DNA from: Candidatus Ulvibacter alkanivorans
Lineage (GTDB): Bacteria; Bacteroidota; Bacteroidia; Flavobacteriales; Flavobacteriaceae
DNA length: 47,408 nucleotides
Assembly: GCF_003333325.1 (NCBI RefSeq)
Contig: NZ_QOLC01000115.1
Coordinates: 1-47,408 of the forward strand
Reading direction: 5' to 3'
The notes beneath the pieces were generated by a model, which was not told the origin of the DNA, ran no database searches, and saw only the letters and a list, made by a program, of their open reading frames with translations. The position numbers were made by a program, and so were the translations under genes. This document shows, one piece after another, positions 17,726 through 24,099 of the stretch (position 1 is its first letter; each line of letters opens with the position of its first letter).

Positions 17726-18307
17726 ATGCTGGAAACGCTTAAAGAATGGGATCGCGAGTTATTTCTATACCTTAACGGACTCGGTATCGAACGATTCGAT
17801 AATTTTTGGATCTTCGTCACACAAATCGAAAGTTGGACTCCGCTTTTTGTACTTTTTATCGTGCTAATATTCATTTTTTATAAATGGCGAAAAGGAGGTG
17901 CTGTAGTCTTTTTTCTATTGCTCACTTTTGGCATTACCATGCTATTCACAGGTATCACTAAAGACTTTTTTGCGAGACTTCGTCCAAATAATGTAGAATC
18001 GTTTGCAGAATTGATACGCATCCTACAAAAACCGACCAACTATAGCTTTTTCTCAGGTCATGCTTCTTCCAGTTTTTCAGTAACAACCTTCATGGTACTG
18101 GCCTTGAGGCACTATACCAAATGGATCTATTTCGCCTTTATATGGCCGTTTATCTTTGTGTTGAGTCGAATTTATGTAGGTGTACACTATCCTAGTGATA
18201 TCTTAGTTGGAGCACTGGTAGGGACCTTATTTGCATTTTTCTTTTATTATCTATGCCGAAAGGCCTTGATCCAAGTGTCACCCGAATCTGACGATATTGT
18301 TGTGTAG
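17726..18307 (+). CDS. PAP2 family membrane phosphatase
   Basis: This integral membrane acid phosphatase of 193 residues has about five hydrophobic segments. All three catalytic motifs are present: KDFFARLRP (Lys79, Arg86, Pro87), FSGH (Ser110-His112) and SRIYVGVHYPSD (Arg148, His154, Asp158). Members dephosphorylate lipid phosphates such as undecaprenyl pyrophosphate or phosphatidylglycerophosphate; which one applies here cannot be told from sequence. It starts immediately after the tatA stop and is co-transcribed with it. Confidence 0.92.
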   Translation: MLETLKEWDRELFLYLNGLGIERFDNFWIFVTQIESWTPLFVLFIVLIFIFYKWRKGGAVVFFLLLTFGITMLFTGITKDFFARLRPNNVESFAELIRILQKPTNYSFFSGHASSSFSVTTFMVLALRHYTKWIYFAFIWPFIFVLSRIYVGVHYPSDILVGALVGTLFAFFFYYLCRKALIQVSPESDDIVV

Positions 18308-18397
18308 TACTGTTTGCTTCGGAAAGATGCTGGTCAATTGTTTAAGTTGTATCTAGTTTCCATCTAAATTTTTTATAACCATACCCCTAAAAAGGAA

Positions 18398-18426
18398 AGA
18401 GCTGAGCTTGTTAGATGCTCAACTCT
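18398..18426 (+). terminator. Imperfect hairpin downstream of the PAP2 gene, possible terminator
   Basis: AGAG-C-TGAGC (18398-18407) pairs with GCTCA-A-CTCT (18417-18426) around a 9-nt loop with one internal mismatch, and is followed by TATTTATT. It lies 90 bp after the PAP2 stop. The T tract is weak, so it could instead be part of the structured region that follows. Confidence 0.4.
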
Positions 18427-18450
18427 TATTTATTGGTTAGTTAAATATGA

Positions 18451-18514
18451 TATAAGAAACAAGGCCCTCCCCAAAGCTGCTTACGTCTTGAAGAGGGCTG
18501 TGCTTTTTCTTATA
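18451..18514 (+). ncRNA. Candidate structured RNA (extended two-part hairpin)
   Basis: A basal stem TATAAGAAA (18451-18459) pairs perfectly with TTTCTTATA (18506-18514). Inside it, GGCCCTC (18463-18469) pairs with GAGGGCT (18493-18499, one G-U pair), leaving an asymmetric internal loop and a 23-nt apical loop. A smaller hairpin TCCTT/AAGGA follows at 18517-18537. The region has no open reading frame of note and lies in the only long non-coding gap of the window (18308-18880). The elongated stem with a central bubble recalls 6S-type RNAs, and flavobacteria have a distinct 6S-Flavo family, but I cannot match it by eye. It might also be a processed leader or a decayed element. Confidence 0.35.
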
Positions 18515-18717
18515 GGTCCTTCACAGGCTGCAAAGGATGGAAAGTTATGTTTAGTTGATCCATTCATACTATTGGTTAATAATTATACTACAAAGATGGT
18601 CGAAAAGTAGAGTCGAATCAAGAGGAAAAACACTGAAAATCATTACTATATAACCTGTTTTTTATTAGGTAAATTTCCAATTTGCTTACTTTTTTACTAC
18701 CGTGAACATAGGGTAAA

Positions 18718-18736
18718 ACCCCCTGTTTATGGGGGT
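18718..18736 (+). promoter_or_regulatory. ACCCCC-N7-GGGGGT palindrome upstream of the signalling operon
   Basis: A perfect 6-bp inverted repeat around a 7-bp AT-rich spacer lies about 145 bp before the first gene of the lipoprotein/7-TM/kinase/regulator operon. It stands out from the AT-rich surroundings, and no T tract follows, so it is not a terminator. A degenerate relative (ACCCCT then AAAAAGG) lies at 18383-18395. NarL-type regulators bind inverted repeats of this size, so self-regulation by the operon's own regulator is a reasonable inference. The rest of 18540-18880 shows nothing else I can name. Confidence 0.45.
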
Positions 18737-18880
18737 GATTTCCACCTTTTTTACAGTGCAAAATTATTTAAGTTGCTATAATACAGTAGGTTGAGATGCT
18801 TGTGAAAAACCTGACCTTTCTTGGATATGCTGATTATTAGGATTTTAGTGTTAAATTTATAGAAACCTAAAACCTTTATT

Positions 18881-19354
18881 ATGAAGCGCCCACTCACTTT
18901 TGTGCTACTAGTATTTATAACTTGTTTCTCTATTTCTTGCGAAGAACCACCTCAGGCACCACAACAAACGATCTCGGCCGAAGAGGCCAACACATTGGAA
19001 GAGGAGTTTAAGCAAACGCGAGCGGCAATAATTAACGATTCACTTGGATTTGAAGATACGCGTGAATTCGTATTCTCGCTTGATTCATTAAAAAAGTATA
19101 TTGAATATGTAGAACATACTGCAGACGAACGCGGATTAGAGAACCTCGGATTACGAATCTACTTTGCAGCCTACCCCGAAAACAGTAATTACCCCGATGC
19201 CGGATATGCAACCGTATTTTTAGTCCCAACGGCACAGCAACAACCATCTAATGTGAGGCAAGGATTTTGGCCTACACAACCTAACGATGAAAATATAGAG
19301 GATATTGACCCATTGAATTTTTCACAAGGCGGTAGACCCCCAACCGACTATTAA
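18881..19354 (+). CDS. Small acidic lipoprotein of unknown function, first gene of a signalling operon
   Basis: The 157-residue protein begins with a lipoprotein-type signal (FVLLVFITCFSISC, Cys20) followed by a proline-rich linker (EEPPQAPQQT). The mature part is acidic, with a helical first half (SAEEANTLEEEFKQTRAA) and a segment LGLRIYFAAYPENSNYPDAGYATVFLVPT that reads as beta strands. The C-terminus is rich in Pro, Asn and Asp. I do not recognise a domain. It lies 8 bp before the 7-TM gene and is the first gene of a set that continues into a histidine kinase and a response regulator, so it may be an extracytoplasmic partner of that system or simply co-regulated. Confidence 0.75.
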   Translation: MKRPLTFVLLVFITCFSISCEEPPQAPQQTISAEEANTLEEEFKQTRAAIINDSLGFEDTREFVFSLDSLKKYIEYVEHTADERGLENLGLRIYFAAYPENSNYPDAGYATVFLVPTAQQQPSNVRQGFWPTQPNDENIEDIDPLNFSQGGRPPTDY

Positions 19355-19362
19355 TATGATTA

Positions 19363-20004
19363 ATGAAGTTAGAATACCTATTTTTTATTCCGGTCGTACT
19401 AGAACTAATGGCAGCCGTTACAGCTACCGTTCTGTATGACAAATATAAAGATGCACCTGAGAAATACTTTTTATATTTTTTGTGGTATACATTTTTGGTG
19501 GAGGTCATTGGAGCGATTTTAAAAAGGTATTTTGAAGTTGAGAATTATTGGCTGTACAATGCCTATATGATCACTAGCTTTCTGTTTTATTTTAGTTGGT
19601 ATTATGCGATCTTAAAGAATCTGATCTTTAAAAGAACCGTAATAGTGTTCAGTATACTATTTATGATCGTGGCTTTACTAAGCGTAATTTTTGAAGATTG
19701 GGCCGAATATCATAGCTATACATTTGCAATGGGAGCACTATTTGTTTTGGTCTTGACGGTCTTCCACTTTTACCAATTGCTGTATAGCGATGTAGTATTG
19801 AACATAAAATACCATCTTGGATTTTGGATATCCATTGCACTATTGTTGTTCTACATGGGGATGCTTCCGTTAATGTTCTTATCCGAATTTCTCGATATTG
19901 AAGGCGTTAGCTACCTCATTATATTACTTATTTTAAATGCAATCCTTTATGGTTGCTATATTACAGGGTTCCTATGGACGAAAAAGAAGCACAATTATTT
20001 TTAA
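19363..20004 (+). CDS. Seven-helix membrane protein of unknown function, possible receptor partner of the adjacent kinase
   Basis: The 213-residue protein shows seven hydrophobic segments (about 4-24, 35-53, 63-83, 90-108, 116-137, 151-172, 182-203) joined by very short loops, rich in Tyr, Phe and Trp, ending in a basic tail TKKKHNYF. There is no signal peptide and no soluble domain. The kinase gene starts inside its last codons (31-bp overlap from the ATG at 19974), so the two are translationally coupled. That suggests fixed stoichiometry and physical partnership. The kinase has no sensor domain of its own, so this protein is the best candidate for signal input. I do not know a named family for it. 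Confidence 0.78.
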   Translation: MKLEYLFFIPVVLELMAAVTATVLYDKYKDAPEKYFLYFLWYTFLVEVIGAILKRYFEVENYWLYNAYMITSFLFYFSWYYAILKNLIFKRTVIVFSILFMIVALLSVIFEDWAEYHSYTFAMGALFVLVLTVFHFYQLLYSDVVLNIKYHLGFWISIALLLFYMGMLPLMFLSEFLDIEGVSYLIILLILNAILYGCYITGFLWTKKKHNYF

Positions 20005-20744
20005 TAATCTTTTCACTCATCGCTTTTTGCTTGGCCCTAACGGTGATCTTTATTTTTATCATCTTTCAGAAGAGAAAAAACAGATTGATTAGAGAACAGC
20101 AAGAAGCCGAAAACAGATTTAAGGAAGAGATCATTGAAACTCAGATCGAGATCAAAGAAGATACCTTGCGAAACGTTAGCTGGGAGCTACACGATAATAT
20201 CGGGCAACTACTAACCTTAGCTAAAATTCAGCTACAAAGCGACCGAGACAACCCCGAAAGCGTAGACCAAGCAATAGAAACCATTGGAACCAGCTTAAAC
20301 GAATTGCGAAGCTTGTCCAAGATGATTAACCCTTCTGCTTTAAGTAGTGTTTCGCTTTCTCAAGCACTCACCCAAGAAGTAGAACGCTTTAATCGATTAA
20401 ATTATTTACAAGCTTCGATCCAACATACAGGTGATGATTTTTCACTGGATAACAAGATCGAATTGATCATTTTTAGAATGTTTCAAGAGTTTTTTACCAA
20501 TACCATGAAACACTCAAAAGCAAGTAACCTTAGTGTTACCGTTGATTGTACCCAAAGCGTCCTTCGAATTACAGCCAAGGACGATGGCGTAGGATTCGAC
20601 ACCGGTACGCTCCACCCCAAAAGTGGTATTGGGCTAACAAATATGAAGAATCGAGCCGAACTAATTGGAGCAAAAGTTACTATAACTTCTCGGCTAAATG
20701 AAGGCACCCAATTAGATTTCGTGTATAAAATAAACACATTATGA
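19974..20744 (+). CDS. HPK7-type sensor histidine kinase lacking a sensor domain
   Basis: This NarX/DegS-like kinase has 256 residues from the ATG at 19974. The frame opens at 19953, but MDEKEAQ fits the family better. A single membrane helix (about 8-31) is followed by a coiled-coil linker (about 36-68) and the HisKA_3 phosphoacceptor motif ELHDNIGQ with His73. The ATPase domain has its N box (FQEFFTNTMKHS), DDGVGFD and GIGLTNMKNRAELIGA. Nothing extends outside the cell beyond about seven residues, so it cannot sense by itself outside the membrane. It overlaps the regulator gene by 4 bp (ATGA), giving a tight cognate pair. Confidence 0.9.
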   Translation: MDEKEAQLFLIIFSLIAFCLALTVIFIFIIFQKRKNRLIREQQEAENRFKEEIIETQIEIKEDTLRNVSWELHDNIGQLLTLAKIQLQSDRDNPESVDQAIETIGTSLNELRSLSKMINPSALSSVSLSQALTQEVERFNRLNYLQASIQHTGDDFSLDNKIELIIFRMFQEFFTNTMKHSKASNLSVTVDCTQSVLRITAKDDGVGFDTGTLHPKSGIGLTNMKNRAELIGAKVTITSRLNEGTQLDFVYKINTL

Positions 20745-21379
20745 AATATACTGTAGTGGTCGTCGATGACCATAACTTACTCTCACAAGCCATTGGCGGA
20801 TTGATCTCCGATTTCGAAGATTTCGAAGTGTTATATCTCTGTAGTAATGGTAAAGAATTACTCGATAAGCTCAAGAACCCTAAGAACATTCCCGATATCG
20901 TCCTTATGGATGTAAACATGCCAATAATGAACGGTATCGAAACAACCACAATATTACGTGAAGAATACCCGCAGATTAAAGTGTTGGCACTTTCCATAGA
21001 AGAAGACGAAAATATAATCTTAAAAATGTTGCGAGCTGGAGCCAAGGGGTACTTGATGAAAGATACCAGAAAATCTGAATTAAAGAATGCACTTTCCGAA
21101 GTAATGGAAAAGGGCTATTACCACACCAATACAGTGGCTAAGGTATTGGTAAACTCATTAAAAACTGAAAAAACAGGTGTTTCCGCACTAAAAGAACGAG
21201 AGATCGAATTTATAAAACACGCGTGTACCGAAAAAACCTATAAAGAGATCGCCGATGAAATGTGCCTAAGTTATAAGACCATAGAAGGATATCGCAACGC
21301 CCTTTTTGAAAAATTGAATCTGCGCAATCGCACCGGACTCGTAATTTACGCGATCAAGAACAAGATCTATACCCCTTGA
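20741..21379 (+). CDS. NarL/FixJ family response regulator (REC-LuxR HTH)
   Basis: The 212-residue protein has a receiver domain (1-120) with acidic pocket Asp9/Asp10, phospho-acceptor Asp57 (LMDVNMP), switch Ser85 (ALSIEE) and Lys107 (LMKD). A LuxR-type helix-turn-helix follows (about 148-212: LKEREIEFIKHACTEKTYKEI and LSYKTIEGYRNALFEKL). It is the DNA-binding output of the operon and probably binds inverted repeats as a dimer. The palindrome at 18718-18736 upstream of the operon is a candidate site. It converges on the O-methyltransferase gene with only 1 bp between the two stops. Confidence 0.93.
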   Translation: MKYTVVVVDDHNLLSQAIGGLISDFEDFEVLYLCSNGKELLDKLKNPKNIPDIVLMDVNMPIMNGIETTTILREEYPQIKVLALSIEEDENIILKMLRAGAKGYLMKDTRKSELKNALSEVMEKGYYHTNTVAKVLVNSLKTEKTGVSALKEREIEFIKHACTEKTYKEIADEMCLSYKTIEGYRNALFEKLNLRNRTGLVIYAIKNKIYTP

Positions 21380-21380
21380 T

Positions 21381-22022
21381 CTAAATAACCCTCGATATGG
21401 TAAGTCCGTCACGTATAGGAAGCACCACTGTTTCCAACTTCGGGTGTTCATTCAAAGCCTTGTTATACTTTAATAAGGCCTTCGTATCGGCATCATCTGG
21501 GGCAACGGCTTGGGTAACCTTGCCGCTCCATAACACATTGTCACTTAATAGTACAGAGCCTTTGGTGAGCTTCGGAAGCACGATCTCTAGATAATTCGGA
21601 TAATTGTGCTTGTCGGCATCTATAAAGACCAAGTCAAACGTAGGACTAAGCGTAGGGATAATATCCAACGCATTTCCGGTATGTTGCACGATTTGCGAAC
21701 CATAACCGGAAGCATCAAAATAACGACGCTGTAGATCGTGTAATTCTTCGTTAATATCAATGGTATGTAGTTCGCCACTAGTCTGCATTCCCTCGGCCAA
21801 ACAAATGGCAGAATAACCGGTATAAGTACCTATCTCCAAAATATATTTTGGAGCGATTAACTTGGAGAGCATGCTCAACACTCTACCTTGCAAATGTCCG
21901 CTTAACATTCTTGGGGCTAGTACTTTTTGCCAGGTCTCTCGGCTCAATTGTTGTAGCAATTCAGGTTCGGCTTGCGAATGCTCGATTACGTAATTCTCAA
22001 TGTGTTCAGGTAGAAAGTCCAT
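21381..22022 (-). CDS. Class I SAM-dependent O-methyltransferase (COMT-like)
   Basis: The 213-residue protein has the features of metal-dependent catechol-type O-methyltransferases: motif I LEIGTYTGYSAICLAEGM, the acidic DINEE loop, VFIDADKHNYPNY carrying the metal-binding Asp residues, and SDNVLWSGKV. The usual substrates are catechols. Its ATG shares one base with the TAA of the ACMSD gene (TAATG), so it is translated as the last member of the kynurenine operon. Whether it acts on a catabolite such as 3-hydroxyanthranilate or is only a passenger cannot be decided from sequence. Confidence 0.88.
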   Translation of the reverse strand: MDFLPEHIENYVIEHSQAEPELLQQLSRETWQKVLAPRMLSGHLQGRVLSMLSKLIAPKYILEIGTYTGYSAICLAEGMQTSGELHTIDINEELHDLQRRYFDASGYGSQIVQHTGNALDIIPTLSPTFDLVFIDADKHNYPNYLEIVLPKLTKGSVLLSDNVLWSGKVTQAVAPDDADTKALLKYNKALNEHPKLETVVLPIRDGLTISRVI

Positions 22023-23104
22023 TAGCCTAGTATTCGATTTACCAGTTTGGTTTTTGCGGCTTCATCTTCGCCACACAGCCATTGTATCACATTGTCATGC
22101 CACATCGCATCACATTCTTCCGAAGAAAGAATATTACGCTCCATCGCCAAGTCGAGGATCTTACCCGGATACGAAGATTGAGGAGCACTCTCCATCTCCC
22201 CTAAAGGATAAGGATCATCTAAGCCCACCAACACTTGCTTCGAGCCTTGGTTCTCCACTAGCAATTTTAAAGATCCGGTATCATGAACCAGCGTATCAAA
22301 AAAGATGTTCTTATGCCCAACCGATTTTCGTGGGTGAACTTTCCCTTCAAATAGATCGGGTCGCCCGTCAAACCCTTGTATACGACGTCCTAGATTTATT
22401 TGTGCCAACTGACCGCCATGGGCAAAACAGGTGCGCATATTCGGATACTTATCAGCATAGCCGTTCAACGTTAAAAAGTGATAGGCGTCTGCACATTGGG
22501 CTAACATCCAAATAAGATGAAAACGCCAAGAGGTGTTTTCTAACAAAATAAATTTTTCGCCGTCATACGGATGTATCTCCACCGCCAAATTGTACTTACT
22601 TGCAAGTTCAAATATAGGTTCGTTCTCCTCATCAAAAATACAACGCCAAGTCCCTATAGTATCCATATAATGCGTGGGCAGGCACAGTAGTTGTAGTCCC
22701 AATTCTTCGACACAGCGCTCAATTTCCCACAGTGCGCCACGCACAAAACCGGGATGCACCACAAATCCACACGTAAATTTCGACGGATGGTCGTGCTGTA
22801 TCTTGGCATTAAAATCGTTCTGAAATCGCAACGCCTGCTTCATTTCTTCAACGCGCAACCCATTTCCATACAATTGCGACAAATTAAGTACCACTGCATG
22901 ATCGATCTTAAATCGCTCCATCCAAGCCAACTTCTCATTCAGAAAAAAACTCGAATCGGTTACCGGCCTGCTCCAATTCTTTTGAAGCATGAACTTGCGA
23001 TCCTTATCCACCCAAAAGATTCCCTTATCCTTCATAAACTGTGGGATCTCCTCGGGATACGGCAATAAATGCGAATGACCGTTTATGCGTAGTTTGCGTT
23101 TCAT
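22022..23104 (-). CDS. 2-amino-3-carboxymuconate-6-semialdehyde decarboxylase (amidohydrolase family)
   Basis: ACMSD removes CO2 from aminocarboxymuconate semialdehyde, diverting tryptophan carbon from quinolinate/NAD synthesis to oxidation. The 360-residue protein has the metal-binding HxH (INGHSHLLP, His10 and His12), the His in the middle of the barrel (VEIHPYDG), FAHGGQ, and LDDPYPLGE with the metal Asp. The last matches the DYPFPLGE-type segment of known ACMSDs. At 360 it is slightly longer than human ACMSD (336). The neighbouring kynureninase, kynurenine monooxygenase, aminomuconate-semialdehyde dehydrogenase and RidA-type deaminase support this reading strongly. A 173-bp gap with a structured element separates it from the SDR upstream. 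Confidence 0.88.
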   Translation of the reverse strand: MKRKLRINGHSHLLPYPEEIPQFMKDKGIFWVDKDRKFMLQKNWSRPVTDSSFFLNEKLAWMERFKIDHAVVLNLSQLYGNGLRVEEMKQALRFQNDFNAKIQHDHPSKFTCGFVVHPGFVRGALWEIERCVEELGLQLLCLPTHYMDTIGTWRCIFDEENEPIFELASKYNLAVEIHPYDGEKFILLENTSWRFHLIWMLAQCADAYHFLTLNGYADKYPNMRTCFAHGGQLAQINLGRRIQGFDGRPDLFEGKVHPRKSVGHKNIFFDTLVHDTGSLKLLVENQGSKQVLVGLDDPYPLGEMESAPQSSYPGKILDLAMERNILSSEECDAMWHDNVIQWLCGEDEAAKTKLVNRILG

Positions 23105-23161
23105 ACAATAGTTGGGATTAGTTTAATTTGCTGAAAATTCGTTATCCTATCCATTCGTTGG

Positions 23162-23260
23162 GCGTGACCCGCCTTTGTCGGGTCGGGCTTTCCGCTGTAT
23201 CTTTTTTAACGTTGTATAGCTTACAACGGTAACAAAGGATGCCGCTTCAATCCCTCACGC
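23162..23260 (-). repeat. Structured intergenic element inside the kynurenine operon
   Basis: The element is closed by a 6-bp inverted repeat, GCGTGA (23162-23167) with TCACGC (23255-23260). Inside are two perfect hairpins: GACCCG (23166-23171) with CGGGTC (23179-23184), and CGTTGTA (23210-23216) with TACAACG (23222-23228). Blocks such as GGGCTTTCCGCT and AATCCCTCACGC resemble an intergenic repeat I recall from several flavobacterial genomes, but only one copy is in this window, so I cannot show repetition here. It is read in the transcript between the SDR and ACMSD genes, so it could act as an RNA stem structure, a processing site or a mobile REP-like insertion. Confidence 0.5.
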
Positions 23261-23277
23261 GTACAACTTGGTTAAAG

Positions 23278-24063
23278 TTACAAAGATTTTGTTCGACCAC
23301 CATCAACCGGTAAGTTGATGCCATTTATATAGCTGGCAGCTTCGCTGGCTAAAAATCCAACCGCATTGGCGACTTCACCCGGCTGTGCAAATCGACGAGC
23401 CGGTACGAGATTCTTCATAAATTCACTGGCTTCTTCTTCGGTCTTGTTCATTTTTTTGGCAGCATTGGCTACTATGTCTTCTAAGCGATCGGTGGCTGTA
23501 AACCCGGGCAATACATTATTTACCGTAATTCCAAACTGACCCAATTCGTTGGCCAAGGTCTTGCTCCAATTGGCAACAGCACCGCGAATCGTGTTGCTCA
23601 CTCCCAAGCCGTCAATTGGTTGCTTTACCGAAGTAGAGATGATATTGATGATGCGTCCGTAATCGGCCTTCTTCATCCCGGGAACAACTGCCTGTACCAA
23701 GAGTTGGTTACACACCAAATGTTGAGAGAACGCATTGGTGAATTCCTCGGTATCTGCAGCGAAAACAGGTCCAGGCTTCGGTCCCCCGGTATTGTTCAAT
23801 AAAATATGAAAGGTCTTATTGGCTGCAGCCTTGTTTACTTTTTCTTTTAATGTTTTGGGATCGTTAAAATCAACGACCAAATAATTGTGTTTTTGCCCAT
23901 CTTGAAATGGTAGCTCTACTAAAACCGATTTCAACTTATCCTCGTCACGTGCTACCAAGGTCACTGTCGCTCCCATGGCGGCTAACCGCATAGCAGTAGC
24001 TTTTCCTATGCCTGCAGTACTTCCGCAGACAAGTGCATTCTTATTTTTTAGGTCTATGTTCAT
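23278..24063 (-). CDS. Atypical short-chain dehydrogenase/reductase-like protein in the kynurenine operon
   Basis: The 261-residue protein has a normal Rossmann part: glycine motif GSTAGIGKATA (14-24), NNTGGP in place of NNAG, and the IINIIST strand with the usual Ser region (143-145). The catalytic Tyr-x-x-x-Lys is absent. The aligned stretch reads GVSNTIRGAV (154-163), so Tyr is replaced and Lys is shifted or replaced by Arg160. SDR proteins with this SNxxR pattern form a recognised but poorly characterised group. In this operon it lies between the aldehyde dehydrogenase and ACMSD. It may act on a kynurenine-pathway intermediate, possibly not as a classical reductase. Confidence 0.8.
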   Translation of the reverse strand: MNIDLKNKNALVCGSTAGIGKATAMRLAAMGATVTLVARDEDKLKSVLVELPFQDGQKHNYLVVDFNDPKTLKEKVNKAAANKTFHILLNNTGGPKPGPVFAADTEEFTNAFSQHLVCNQLLVQAVVPGMKKADYGRIINIISTSVKQPIDGLGVSNTIRGAVANWSKTLANELGQFGITVNNVLPGFTATDRLEDIVANAAKKMNKTEEEASEFMKNLVPARRFAQPGEVANAVGFLASEAASYINGINLPVDGGRTKSL

Positions 24064-24099
24064 AGTTGATTTTTTTTAAAGCGTATCGTTTAATATACA

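Noticed and set aside
18718..18736. GC-rich palindrome as a terminator
   Set aside because: No T tract follows on either strand, and it lies upstream of an operon rather than just after a gene.
22000..22515. Plus-strand 171-residue open frame opposite ACMSD
   Set aside because: It lies wholly opposite well-conserved coding sequence, has no recognisable domain and a composition typical of an antisense shadow.
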